Assembly (NCBI GenBank): GCA_946537885.1
Contig: CAMNGC010000014.1
Location: 1-55,862, forward strand
Length of the DNA stretch: 55,862 nt
Direction of reading: 5' to 3'
DNA from: an uncultured Clostridia bacterium
Lineage (GTDB): Bacteria > Bacillota > Clostridia > Saccharofermentanales > Saccharofermentanaceae
Part shown: one piece after another, positions 16,471-25,670 of the stretch
Layout: each line of letters opens with the position of its first letter
Numbering within the stretch: the stretch's first letter is position 1
The notes under the pieces: generated by a model
Told to the model about the DNA's origin: nothing
The model's input: only the letters and a program-made list of their open reading frames with translations
Database searches by the model: none
Position numbers and translations under genes: made by a program

Positions 16471-17430
16471 TTATTCAAAATGTCCTTCGGCAAATTTGAC
16501 TATATCATCGAAAAGCTCCCGCCGCACACTCTCATGATGCAGCTCGTGCCGGAAATGTCCGTAGTCCTTGGAATTGACCTGCGCCCCGGCTTCTTCCAAT
16601 CGATCAATAACCTTACGCACGCCCTCGCCGTAGTCTCCCACCGGGTCGTCATCGCCATAGACCAGAAAGACCGGCTTGTTCGGCAATTTCCTGTAAGCCT
16701 TAGCGCTCTGCTGCCGCCTTACCAGCTTGAACAAATCCATAAAGCCCTTATACGTGAAGGTAAAAACGCACATTTCATCTGCTATGAATTTCTGCACCTC
16801 AGAATCATCCCTTGTCAGCCAGTCATAATCAGTCTTCGCATCTTCGATCTGTTTATTGTATTGACTGAATGCGATCTTATTTACAAGACGCCCCGGCTTC
16901 TTTTTTAAGCCCATAAGGCAACAAAGGCGTGCCAGAAAGATGCCGAATCCCACCGCCATATTAGGGCCCATGGTAGACGAGAAGATAAATCTGTCGAACT
17001 CTTTGGCATAGTCAGGTGTTATGTAGATATTACGAACAACGAATGATCCCATACTGTGACCATAAAGCACATAGCTGAGGTCTCTTCCGTAACGGTCTTT
17101 GACTATCCGGTGCAATTCCATCTCATCTCTCAGGATACACAATTCCGAATCAGCCTCATCACCGAAATATCCCTTGGGCATCTCATTATCCTCATTAAGC
17201 CCATAAGTCTGCCCGTGTCCTAACATATCCATGCCGCACACATGCCAGCCGGCCTCATTCAGGTATTCGATCATTTCGTCATATCTTCCGTAATGATCCG
17301 ACATGCCGTGGCATATCTGAAAGACACCCTTAAGCTCTGCCGGATCCACGGCAGAAGGACTTATAAATGCCGCTATCTTATTACCGTCGCCTACGGCCGC
17401 ATCAAAGATGATCCTCTCTGCTTCCATCAT
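16471..17430 (-). CDS. Alpha/beta hydrolase, lysophospholipase-like
   Basis: 319 residues. Serine-hydrolase fold of the Hydrolase_4 (monoacylglycerol lipase) group: oxyanion segment QICHGMSDHYGRY, nucleophile elbow GHSMGS, acid Asp in VYGDDDPVGDYGEGV and catalytic His in DYGHFRHELHHE. No signal peptide, so it is cytoplasmic. The start is ATGATG; GGGGG lies four bases before the first and seven before the second Met, so 17427 is equally likely. It follows the GH94 gene by nine bases. Substrate may be a lysolipid or monoglyceride; this is family inference only. Confidence 0.87.
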   Translation of the reverse strand: MMEAERIIFDAAVGDGNKIAAFISPSAVDPAELKGVFQICHGMSDHYGRYDEMIEYLNEAGWHVCGMDMLGHGQTYGLNEDNEMPKGYFGDEADSELCILRDEMELHRIVKDRYGRDLSYVLYGHSMGSFVVRNIYITPDYAKEFDRFIFSSTMGPNMAVGFGIFLARLCCLMGLKKKPGRLVNKIAFSQYNKQIEDAKTDYDWLTRDDSEVQKFIADEMCVFTFTYKGFMDLFKLVRRQQSAKAYRKLPNKPVFLVYGDDDPVGDYGEGVRKVIDRLEEAGAQVNSKDYGHFRHELHHESVRRELFDDIVKFAEGHFE

Positions 17431-17439
17431 AAGCCCCCA

Positions 17440-20142
17440 TCAGTTAAGCGTAACTTCTATCTTCGTAACTTTATCCCGCGACAGTACTGAGGCAGGCACT
17501 CTGTTATCTTCCATAAGGATACCGTCTGCCTTAACTTCCGTCACCTTAGCGGCCTCGGAGATCTTCCTGTACTCTATCTCGACAGGGCAACCGTTAAACT
17601 CCATAGACACGCCTGCCAGTCCATTCTCGTCAAACTGTTCAGGCATGAGCTTCGGTTCGAAAACAATATCACCCCAATCTCCTTTCACGCCGAACATCTC
17701 GCTTAAGACCGTCAGCATAAGCCAGGACGCTGCGCCAGTCAGATAGTGATATACGCCTCTTCCCTTAGGATCAAAGTATTCCGGCACGCCCGGATAGATG
17801 CCTGATCTCTCAAAATCGGCTGCATGCCTGTAGAGTGTATCGATAACCTTGAAGCCTTCTTTCTTAAAGCCTCTTGAGTAAAGAGCATTGCCGTACATAG
17901 TCGTCATGTGTGAGAAGACCGCGCCATTCTCTTTCTGTCCGTAAGCAAAGCCGAACATACGACCCATATCAGTCTTGATCTCATGGAAGTCAGTATTGAG
18001 CCTGTAACCCCCGATCGCCTCATCGTAGATATAATGGTCAGCTGATCTGCAGACTTCACTGATCTGCTCTTCGCTCGCGATCCCGCTCATGATGGTAAAG
18101 ACCTGAGATGTCAGCATCATCTTGCCGTCACCTGCATTCTCAAGAGGACGGCCGGAATTATCATAATAGCCGTTAAATCTGGAATAGCCGGAAGGATCCG
18201 TGAACCATTCCTGTCCGGTGATATGTTCAGCGATAATATCGGCTTTCCTGATAAGATCATCTGCGATATCGGAGATCTTATAATCCTTTGCTTCTGCCTT
18301 AAAGCCCTCCTTGACGGCCTCGCAATATTCCGCAAGGATCTTTCCTGCTCCTTCTATCTCATTGCTGCCGATAAGCTTCTCGATCTCTCCTGCCATCCTG
18401 ATACTGTCGCGGCCCGTATGCTCACCGTACTTTCTTATGAGGGCAGCAAGCTTTCTCATATTGCCCGCATATGCAGCAGTAAAGGCCACACTCTCGCCTC
18501 TTTGCGGAGCCATATCAAGAGCATCATTCCAGTCAGCGCCGCGAAGTCTCATGTGACCATGTTCTCCGACATCGAAGTAGGCGGCAAGGTTTTGCAGGAG
18601 AAGATGCTCGATCACACTGCCTTCGGACTTAAATCCTGCGATATCGTCATCGCTGTAGTCATCCTTGGAAAGCAGCTTCTCCCCTCTCATAACCTGCCTG
18701 TCGATAAAGTATGGAGCGACCTTATCAAGAATGGCAAAATCGCCACTCTGTCTGATATATAATTCCATCGTCATAAAAGGCCACATGGCATGATCCATCC
18801 AGACTCTGGTAATACCGTTACGATCCGCGATGAATTCGCCTCTTCCCGAGCCGATAATCGTGGCATTAGTACCATCGGTCCTGACACCGCCAAAATTCTC
18901 CGCCAGCATATCTCTGACATCTGAAGGATCCATTATGATCAAAGCCAGACAATCCTGCCAGAGATCTCTCCAGCCTCTTCCGCCCTTGCCATAGTCATGA
19001 TGAGGCAGGAAGGAGCACCCGTAGATCCTCCTGAGCATCGGCTGTATGCCGACCCAGTACATCCAATTATCGAAAGTCTTATCGGCACTCCTGAATCTCA
19101 CATTGTTCTTTGATTGCCAATAGGCCTTCACAGCATCGAGAGCCTTCTTCTGTCCCTCATCATCAAGGTAAGTCATTATGGAGCTCTCGAGCTTTTCCGC
19201 ATGAAGCTTGATCGTCTCTTCGTCATCAGCGGCTTCGTCATTCTCTTCCAGAGCCAGAACAAAGATATAAGAAGCTGTCTGCCCCGCCTTAAGATCCCTT
19301 GGATCAAATCTTGCTGCTGCAATAGCTTCAAATCCGTCTGCTCTCGCCCCCTTAGTACTTGAAGGAAGTCCCGTCGCAGGAAATGAGGGTGCATCAAATG
19401 TTCCACCCTCGCCGATATAATCCTCTACCAGCAGGCAAAAACTGTGGGGGGCAACTGTCTTAGAATCCGTTACATCCGCTGTAAATACACCATAAGTGAT
19501 CTTATTGCGCCTGTGGCCTCTCTCATCGAAAGTAAGAGTCGGATCATCAGCTACACCGTATTCGGTAACTATTACTCTCCCGAGCATTGAAGTTACATTG
19601 CGATGATCCCTGATATTATCGGCTGAGCGTCCGTAAATCGGCACCGCCAGCGTCGGTATGATCTTTATATCCCCCGAACCGCTGTTAGTAATATCAACTC
19701 TTGTGATCTCTGCCTTGACATCAGTATCTGCGGGCACAAAGGTCGTTATCTCGCTTCTGAGTCCGGCCTTTTTTATATCCCGCACTATCTTCTGATAGAG
19801 GAGACCGCCGTAAACGGTGACGTCATCCGCATCTTCTGCATTTGCAGCCTTGGCGGCATGCTGCCCGGCAGAATTACCTGTAAGAGATAATAATTCCCTC
19901 TTCCCGTCTCTGTCTGCCAATAGCCAGAAATTCCTCGAAGATCTGTTATTGTGAAGGTTATCGCTGCTGACAGGCTCCAAGAGAAAGGTATTCTGCGATG
20001 TCTTAAGGTCACCGCCCAGTTCCGGAGTTACGGCTCCCATCATCCCGCTCGGGGATGCCACAGGGAAATACAGATAACTCATCCTATCCGCATTCTTAAG
20101 CTCGAAAGTACCGTTGCCGTCAATAAATCTGTAGCTATTCAT
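17440..20142 (-). CDS. GH94 beta-glucoside phosphorylase
   Basis: 900 residues. Glycoside phosphorylase of family GH94: N-terminal beta-sandwich (about 1-300), linker helices, and an (alpha/alpha)6 catalytic barrel with RGWRDLWQD, TRVWMDHAMWP, the catalytic-acid segment RGADWNDALD, and GVPEYFDPKGRGVYHYLTGAASW near the C-terminus. It splits a beta-linked disaccharide or oligosaccharide with phosphate into glucose 1-phosphate in the cytoplasm, saving ATP. The length lies between cellobiose phosphorylase (about 800) and cellodextrin phosphorylase (about 980) and near laminaribiose phosphorylases (about 900), so specificity is open. GGAGGGGG precedes ATG, and a 12-bp palindrome is upstream. It heads the run of minus-strand genes to tyrS. 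Confidence 0.9.
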   Translation of the reverse strand: MNSYRFIDGNGTFELKNADRMSYLYFPVASPSGMMGAVTPELGGDLKTSQNTFLLEPVSSDNLHNNRSSRNFWLLADRDGKRELLSLTGNSAGQHAAKAANAEDADDVTVYGGLLYQKIVRDIKKAGLRSEITTFVPADTDVKAEITRVDITNSGSGDIKIIPTLAVPIYGRSADNIRDHRNVTSMLGRVIVTEYGVADDPTLTFDERGHRRNKITYGVFTADVTDSKTVAPHSFCLLVEDYIGEGGTFDAPSFPATGLPSSTKGARADGFEAIAAARFDPRDLKAGQTASYIFVLALEENDEAADDEETIKLHAEKLESSIMTYLDDEGQKKALDAVKAYWQSKNNVRFRSADKTFDNWMYWVGIQPMLRRIYGCSFLPHHDYGKGGRGWRDLWQDCLALIIMDPSDVRDMLAENFGGVRTDGTNATIIGSGRGEFIADRNGITRVWMDHAMWPFMTMELYIRQSGDFAILDKVAPYFIDRQVMRGEKLLSKDDYSDDDIAGFKSEGSVIEHLLLQNLAAYFDVGEHGHMRLRGADWNDALDMAPQRGESVAFTAAYAGNMRKLAALIRKYGEHTGRDSIRMAGEIEKLIGSNEIEGAGKILAEYCEAVKEGFKAEAKDYKISDIADDLIRKADIIAEHITGQEWFTDPSGYSRFNGYYDNSGRPLENAGDGKMMLTSQVFTIMSGIASEEQISEVCRSADHYIYDEAIGGYRLNTDFHEIKTDMGRMFGFAYGQKENGAVFSHMTTMYGNALYSRGFKKEGFKVIDTLYRHAADFERSGIYPGVPEYFDPKGRGVYHYLTGAASWLMLTVLSEMFGVKGDWGDIVFEPKLMPEQFDENGLAGVSMEFNGCPVEIEYRKISEAAKVTEVKADGILMEDNRVPASVLSRDKVTKIEVTLN

Positions 20143-20184
20143 ATTAGTTCCCCCTCCGGCAGCAGACCGATGCGGCCTGATATT

Positions 20185-20196
20185 ATTTTCGAAAAT
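20185..20196. promoter_or_regulatory. 12-bp palindrome upstream of the GH94 gene
   Basis: ATTTTCGAAAAT is a perfect palindrome 43 bases before the GH94 start, in the 72-base gap after the metallopeptidase gene. It could be an operator or part of an AT-rich promoter. Confidence 0.3.
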
Positions 20197-20214
20197 GATC
20201 TATCCGTTGATCTC

Positions 20215-20940
20215 TCAGCGTCTTCTTCCGCTGTTTCTGATGGTCAGAAGTCTTAAGAGCGTGAGGGCGGAAGAAGCCAGCGCGATCGCATATGTATCGC
20301 CGGCTGCCCTCAGCAGTGAATGTGCCTGAGAATACTGATCCTCAGATACCCATCTGTATTCTTTCATATCCTTGAAAGCACGTCTGCTCGCATCTCTCTC
20401 AACAGGAAGCATAAAGAGATAGAAGAGGAAAGCAATACTGTAGACTATGATCCCGATAGTACTTATTACATAACCTGAATCACTGTTGATATTTCCCGAC
20501 TGATCCGTAGCAGCCGCCGTTAACATGACACCTATGATAGTTATCCAAACTCCGAGATTAGACGCCAGACCTGCCACAGGTGCCAGCATCTGTCTTAATC
20601 TGTAGATGATCATTCCTTCTGCATCCTGGATAGCGTGACCGCACTCATGAGCGGCAATGGCGATGGCAGTGACAGAATTACGTCCGTAAGTTGTGTCGGA
20701 CAGATAGATCTTACCTTCCTTGGGAGAATAGCAGTCGGTCAGACTGCCGGGCTTATGATCAATTACAATGCCGTATACTCCGTGAGATCTGAGCATCTCC
20801 TCGACGACCTGATTCGAAGTCTTGCCGGATGCGGCCATCACCTGGCTGCCGGCTACCGCCTTCCTTTTAAGAGATGACTGAACCGCCATACTCCATATCA
20901 TGATGCCCAACGCAAATGCATAATAAACAAAAATGTTCAT
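20215..20940 (-). CDS. Membrane zinc metallopeptidase, YugP-like (PF04298)
   Basis: 241 residues from MNIFVYYAF. The ATG start is preferred over a GTG two codons upstream because AGAAGG is nine bases before it. N-terminal transmembrane helix, then CYSPKEGKIYLSD, the HExxH-type zinc motif as HECGH (AIAAHECGHAIQDAEG) and two further helices (about 125-150 and 165-185). This is the layout of the DUF/YugP neutral zinc peptidase family. Substrates are unknown. The gene is followed after 72 bases by GH94 on the same strand. Confidence 0.88.
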   Translation of the reverse strand: MNIFVYYAFALGIMIWSMAVQSSLKRKAVAGSQVMAASGKTSNQVVEEMLRSHGVYGIVIDHKPGSLTDCYSPKEGKIYLSDTTYGRNSVTAIAIAAHECGHAIQDAEGMIIYRLRQMLAPVAGLASNLGVWITIIGVMLTAAATDQSGNINSDSGYVISTIGIIVYSIAFLFYLFMLPVERDASRRAFKDMKEYRWVSEDQYSQAHSLLRAAGDTYAIALASSALTLLRLLTIRNSGRRR

Positions 20941-21055
20941 GTCCACGTACCTTCTATAATAATGATAGATCGTCAGATCGACTTAAGTTCGCGTAACTCC
21001 CCTCAAGGACATTTCTTTGAACCCATAATGATTTTATCCTGTCAGGACATAAACA

Positions 21056-21090
21056 TCAAATAATTAGTGTGGCAGATGTTAATTATTTGA
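21056..21090. promoter_or_regulatory. 11-bp inverted repeat in the metallopeptidase leader
   Basis: TCAAATAATTA and TAATTATTTGA are separated by 13 bases. A second small palindrome, TCCTGTCAGGA, lies at 21037-21047. Both are in the 220-base gap before the metallopeptidase gene, where no other feature is seen. Confidence 0.35.
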
Positions 21091-21163
21091 ATGTTCGTAC
21101 TGTTCTGCAAGATTTTTCGATATTCATATTTTTTCTAACCTTATTTCCCCTCAACCAACAGCA

Positions 21164-21760
21164 TCACATGTCGATTAATTCGTCGAATATTTGAGCCGCC
21201 TCTTCCGACACGGCGCGGAATTCGTCAATTACCGCATCTGAGAAGATCTGAGCCTCCTCGGTCATCTTAAGCTTTTTAGGAACCGTCTGCGCCATTGTCT
21301 TGATGTCATAAGCGGTACGTTTCAGCTTCTCCTCATCCGTCCCGGGCCTCAGACCGAAAAGCTGCCGCGCGTAGTTCGGCCCCTTACATGACTCGAAATA
21401 CCTCGCCGCCGCATTCCTTATCTCCCAATAAACCGCGCCGACCGAAGTATCATTATCCGGATCAATATCCGCCACGCCCAATGCCTTGAGACAATCACGG
21501 AAAGTCTTGGCGTTCTTTGATCTGATGTTGATAATGCCGTGATCAAGTGAAGGGATGATCATAAGCTGCCATACGCTCTTGTCCACTTTCTTGCCGGGCT
21601 TCTTGGGATCGGTATATCTATTCTCGATAAGCTCCCTGCGAAGCTCGTTAGCACCGTCATCATGAGCGGATTCACAGATGGAATCGTATAATTCTTTACG
21701 CTTGTCAGGGTCTGTCTGGCGATAGAATTCGTCCCACGCTTCGTTATGATAGTAGTTCAT
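21164..21760 (-). CDS. Conserved-looking cytoplasmic protein of unknown function
   Basis: 198 residues from MNYYHNEAWDEFY; this Met has GGAG eight bases upstream while the one two codons earlier is too close. No signal peptide or membrane segment. Charged, mainly helical: WDEFYRQTDPDKRKELYDSI, RELIENRYTDPKKPGKKVDK, WQLMIIPSLDHGI, then a C-terminal helical pair. It resembles uncharacterised proteins that I associate with Lachnospiraceae, but I cannot name the family with confidence. It follows the second MglB-like gene by 31 bases on the same strand, so it may be the distal end of the sugar-sensing operon. Confidence 0.7.
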   Translation of the reverse strand: MNYYHNEAWDEFYRQTDPDKRKELYDSICESAHDDGANELRRELIENRYTDPKKPGKKVDKSVWQLMIIPSLDHGIINIRSKNAKTFRDCLKALGVADIDPDNDTSVGAVYWEIRNAAARYFESCKGPNYARQLFGLRPGTDEEKLKRTAYDIKTMAQTVPKKLKMTEEAQIFSDAVIDEFRAVSEEAAQIFDELIDM

Positions 21761-21791
21761 TGTCATTCTCCGTTCGTATTTTATAGTAGCT

Positions 21792-22850
21792 TCAGTTCAT
21801 GAATTCACTGACATTTTCCCGTGTTATAACAGCATAGGGAATCCTTATGTCACGTCCGCTTTCCGATGCGATCCGATCTATGGCTTCAGCCGTATCATCC
21901 GAAGCGGCTATGGCAAGCTCCAGAAGCGCCTCAGCCTGTCCTTCCTTATCGTTATAGACGGTGCCGAACATAAGGCCCTCATCCACCGCTTCAAGGCCGA
22001 CATCCGTGCCGTCGATCCCGACGATGATCGGACGGTCTTCAAGCGCTATTCCGCGACTCTCATATTCATCTATGGCGCCCAAAGCCATATCATCGTTATT
22101 GGCGATAACAAGCTCGATATCATCACCGTAATCGTCAATTATCTGACTCATTCTGGTCGCGGCCTGATTACGGTTCCAGTTGGCGGTGACCGAGGTGAGT
22201 CTGTCAAGATCAATACCCATATTGATCAGTGTATTAACCGATACTTCGCTTCTGACAATAGCATCCTGATGACCGGCCTCGCCTTCCAGCATAACATATT
22301 GAATGCGCCCGTCTCCATTCCTGTCGGATCCCGGGACGGATGATATCGCCTCGGCTGCAGTTTGAGCCTGAAGCATTCCGGATTCTGCCGCGTCGCCTCC
22401 GATGTAATAAAGTCGATTCCATCTCTGCAGATCGGCGCTGACAGGTTCACGATTAAAGAAGATAACAGGAACATTTGCCTCACGCGCTTTCTCGATTATC
22501 ATGGAAGTATCCGTCCTGTCCACCAGATTTACGCAGATGACATCGCAGCCTCGATCGATCATCTCCTCAACCTGACTGTTCTGCGTAAGCTGGCTGCCGG
22601 CCGCATTGTAGGTCGTGACTACAATATTGATGTCACTGCTTGCATTATGTTCGGCAACACACTCATCGAAATAATCCATCAGCTGGGACACAAAGGTGTC
22701 ATGCTCGTTATATACGGAAACGCCTATCTCGATCTCGTTTTTCTTTTTGTCGTCCTTACTCGAACAGGCGGTCAACATTAAAGCCCCCGCCACGATCGCC
22801 GCTATTATGACACTTGTAAGTGATCTTGTTATCCTCCCCTTGCGATACAT
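21792..22850 (-). CDS. Second MglB-like sugar-binding lipoprotein
   Basis: 352 residues. The signal peptide ends at lipobox LTAC. Periplasmic-binding fold of the galactose/glucose MglB group: IFFNREP, an EF-hand-like calcium loop DRNGDGRIQ, EGEAGHQDA, TANWNRNQA (equivalent to the Trp ligand segment of E. coli MglB) and IANNDDMALGA. These match E. coli MglB well, so a hexose ligand is probable. GGAGGAGG precedes ATG. It is the last of four genes (response regulator, kinase, anchored binding protein, this one), so it may feed the sensor, the transporter, or both. It keeps more MglB ligand residues than the transporter-linked copy at 30138. Confidence 0.88.
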   Translation of the reverse strand: MYRKGRITRSLTSVIIAAIVAGALMLTACSSKDDKKKNEIEIGVSVYNEHDTFVSQLMDYFDECVAEHNASSDINIVVTTYNAAGSQLTQNSQVEEMIDRGCDVICVNLVDRTDTSMIIEKAREANVPVIFFNREPVSADLQRWNRLYYIGGDAAESGMLQAQTAAEAISSVPGSDRNGDGRIQYVMLEGEAGHQDAIVRSEVSVNTLINMGIDLDRLTSVTANWNRNQAATRMSQIIDDYGDDIELVIANNDDMALGAIDEYESRGIALEDRPIIVGIDGTDVGLEAVDEGLMFGTVYNDKEGQAEALLELAIAASDDTAEAIDRIASESGRDIRIPYAVITRENVSEFMN

Positions 22851-22861
22851 TTTCCTCCTCC

Positions 22862-23824
22862 TTACTGGACCATCGGGAAAAGCAGTTTCTCGTTGTCCGT
22901 CTCATACATTTCTTCATGCGTTATGACTGCGTGACTTACAGTTACGATCCCGCTGTCATGGTTTTTTCCGGTTATGATATCAGCCAGTATCTGCATGCTC
23001 TGATAGCCCATGGTAAAGCTGTCCGGAACGATCATGGTATCGATGATCCCGTTATCGAGATAGTAAGCACAGGAAGCACCGCTTCCTATGCCATATAGAC
23101 CGCAGTCAATGTCGCTGCCGTTTATGTATTCCGCCATAGTGAGAAGCCCTGTCTCATCCGTTGCAACGATAATATCAGGCAGATTTCCCCCTGTCATCAT
23201 GCTTGAGAAATCATAAGGTCTGTTGGCGGACCATATCAATTCGATCCCGGTCTCTTCAAGGGCATCCATCATGACCTTCTCCATCCTGGCGCAACTGTCC
23301 TGTCCTGACCTGCCGGAGATGACAGCCATGGTCATCCCTCTCAGGTCGTTGCCGTAATCCTCCGTTATGGCAGCGGCAAGCTGAGCGCCGATGAGCTCAC
23401 AGTCAGGAGTCACGGCGACCAGATCGTTAAGGTTGTCGCAGGCATTCTCGATAAGAAGGATCCCGGTATCAGAAGAGACAGCATCTATAGCCTCCTCGAC
23501 CGGGGGGCCTATTACCGATACGATTATCCCGTTCGCTCCGGATGCGGCTTCGCGGGCGACAAGAGCCGCTTCGCTGTCAGGTGTCATGGAATTACCGGAT
23601 GAGACATAATTGATGGTGATATTATTTTCGCGAGCGGCCTGTTCGAGACCCAGCTTAAAGCCCGTATATCTGTCACTGTTGAGATTCTCTGCGATAACTG
23701 ATACCGTATATTCTTTCGGTTCGGCGCTTCTCCCCATAAGCCCCAGCGCAGACCAGATAACAAGACTCAAAAGGATCGAGACGACGATTATGATATACCA
23801 GCTGTTCTTAAGATACTTAAGCAT
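22862..23824 (-). CDS. Membrane-anchored sugar-binding protein, probable sensor of the kinase
   Basis: 320 residues from MLKYLKNSWYIIIVV. This ATG is nine bases after GGAGG and overlaps the kinase stop by eight bases; the Met two codons earlier is too close to the ribosome site. An uncleaved N-terminal helix (about 7-30) without lipobox is followed by a LacI/RbsB-type periplasmic-binding domain: YTVSVIAENLNSDRYTGFK, GANGIIVSVIGPPV, ISGRSGQDSCARM, PDIIVATDETGLL. Membrane anchoring, absence of a permease partner and translational coupling to the kinase suggest a ligand-binding sensor subunit, as XylFII is for LytS/YesN in Clostridium beijerinckii. The ligand is unknown. Confidence 0.85.
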   Translation of the reverse strand: MLKYLKNSWYIIIVVSILLSLVIWSALGLMGRSAEPKEYTVSVIAENLNSDRYTGFKLGLEQAARENNITINYVSSGNSMTPDSEAALVAREAASGANGIIVSVIGPPVEEAIDAVSSDTGILLIENACDNLNDLVAVTPDCELIGAQLAAAITEDYGNDLRGMTMAVISGRSGQDSCARMEKVMMDALEETGIELIWSANRPYDFSSMMTGGNLPDIIVATDETGLLTMAEYINGSDIDCGLYGIGSGASCAYYLDNGIIDTMIVPDSFTMGYQSMQILADIITGKNHDSGIVTVSHAVITHEEMYETDNEKLLFPMVQ

Positions 23825-25670
23825 CGGCATCGCCCTCCTTCTTGTCCTGATCCCGCTTGTTAAGCTTGCTCTCCAGGTCATCACTATAAGGTATATATGG
23901 CAGTCTGATCTGTACCGTAGTGCCTTCATCCGGCTCGCTGATGATCTTCAAGCCGTACTTTTCGCCGAACCTTAATCGGATACGGTTGTGAACATTATAG
24001 AGACCTACGCCATTGCCGTGTCTGCTGCTTCGATGACGGACGATAGCCTTCTCGCTTAAGACATCATCTGCTTTGCCGGGCTCCATACCTACCCCGTTAT
24101 CCGTAACATCTATGCAAATGTCATCGCCGCTTCTGTAAGCATGAACAGAGATCTGACCTTCTCCCTGCAGAGCTTGGACGCCATAATAGATGGCATTCTC
24201 CAGAAGGGGCTGGATGACAAGCTTTACCGTTGAGCAGTCAAGTATATCCTCGTCCACCTTAAAGTCGATAGCGAAAGATTCTTTGTAGCGGATAAGCTGA
24301 ATGTTCATGTAGCTCTCGGCATGCGCGATCTCGTCCCTTATGGGAATGATCGCACGACCATGACTGATACTGATCCTCATAAGGCGGGCCAGCTCCTTGA
24401 TCATCCTGACAGCACCGTCATATCTCTCGTCCTCTATCATCCAGATAGCCGAATCCAATGTGTTATAAAGAAAGTGCGGATTGATCTGAGATTGCAGAGC
24501 ATCTAATTCGCTTCTCCTCTTCTCCTCCTGTTCGATTACCATATCGCTCATCAGCTTATTGATAGTGTAAACCGAGGATTGTAAACGCCTGCCCAGATGT
24601 TCCACCTCGCTGGATCCTCCGATATAGATATCGGCGTTAAGGTTGCCGGCCTCCAGCTTCTTGACCGACTTATCAAGCTTCTCCAAGGGACTTGCGATAC
24701 GAATGGATACCAGTCTGTTGACCAGAAGGATACCGATGATAGCCAGACTGATGATAAGAACGATCAGATATCTGAAGCCGCCGGCTCCTATGCCGATATT
24801 TTCCGAAGGGATAACATAAACAAGTTTCCAGCCCGTATAGCTGACCGACTTAATGACAGTGATGTTCCCATCCTCGGTATAGCTGCCGTCGAATCTGCCG
24901 CTGATGGTCATGTTGTCTTCACTGTAAAGCCCTGCGTCAATAAGTGACTGTTTGGGATGATAGATGATATTTCCGTCACTGTCGCAGAGGTAAATATAAC
25001 CGGCATTACTGCCGTTATTGGCCTTCTCGATCATCTGTCTTATACTGCCGAAATCCATATCGACCAGAAGCACACCCAGCTCCGTCACGCCGGAATAATC
25101 GATCTCAACGGCGCGGCTTACGGATATTACCCAGTGATACTGTCCGGTGCTCTCATCGAAAAGGTTCTGCACATGAGGCGAAGAGAAGTTGATATTCTCC
25201 ACCATATTCAGCGCCCCGGTGAACCAGGCCTGCTCCGTCACATCTACGCCTGACTTCTCACTTGATACCGGCACCGCATTAAGGAGCCGTCCGTCCTGAG
25301 CATAGAGTGCAATACTGATCACATTATCTTTCTCTGCCTCATACATCAGATTAAACTCATCAGTCAGCACGCCGTCGGTAAAATCAGTGCCCTTGATCGC
25401 CGAATAATACATGGCGTCAGATACACGTCTCATACTCCTTAAATAGTCCTCGAAGCTCAGCTTCGTCTGGTTAAGTACGCTGTCAGCATTCTCTTCCGCA
25501 GCTGCCGTGGAGCTGTTCTCAAACTGCTTATAAAGGATCACCGACATAAGTATCATGATTACGATCGCGATAAGACTGAAGGATACCGCGATGGTTATCC
25601 TCATGCTCCTGTGTCGGCTCCTGGGATATCTGTCGGAAGCCTTCTGCCCCTTAAGTCTCGGGAATCTCAC
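23817..25670 (-). CDS. YesM-type sensor histidine kinase
   Basis: 617 residues. Short cytoplasmic N-terminus, first helix about 24-46, an extracellular dCache-like domain to about 300 (FNLMYEAEKDNVISIALYAQDG, GYIYLCDSDGNIIYHPK, YTGWKLVYVIP), second helix about 305-325, HAMP to about 375, then His_kinase PF06580 with the phospho-acceptor in SQINPHFLYNTLD, and HATPase_c (QPLLENAIYYG N-box, DNGVGM, GNGVGLYNVHNR). Start is GTG overlapping the response regulator stop (GTGA), so expression is coupled. An ATG 22 codons in would remove the basic N-terminus only. Partners are the upstream regulator and the downstream anchored binding protein. Confidence 0.93.
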   Translation of the reverse strand: MRFPRLKGQKASDRYPRSRHRSMRITIAVSFSLIAIVIMILMSVILYKQFENSSTAAAEENADSVLNQTKLSFEDYLRSMRRVSDAMYYSAIKGTDFTDGVLTDEFNLMYEAEKDNVISIALYAQDGRLLNAVPVSSEKSGVDVTEQAWFTGALNMVENINFSSPHVQNLFDESTGQYHWVISVSRAVEIDYSGVTELGVLLVDMDFGSIRQMIEKANNGSNAGYIYLCDSDGNIIYHPKQSLIDAGLYSEDNMTISGRFDGSYTEDGNITVIKSVSYTGWKLVYVIPSENIGIGAGGFRYLIVLIISLAIIGILLVNRLVSIRIASPLEKLDKSVKKLEAGNLNADIYIGGSSEVEHLGRRLQSSVYTINKLMSDMVIEQEEKRRSELDALQSQINPHFLYNTLDSAIWMIEDERYDGAVRMIKELARLMRISISHGRAIIPIRDEIAHAESYMNIQLIRYKESFAIDFKVDEDILDCSTVKLVIQPLLENAIYYGVQALQGEGQISVHAYRSGDDICIDVTDNGVGMEPGKADDVLSEKAIVRHRSSRHGNGVGLYNVHNRIRLRFGEKYGLKIISEPDEGTTVQIRLPYIPYSDDLESKLNKRDQDKKEGDADA

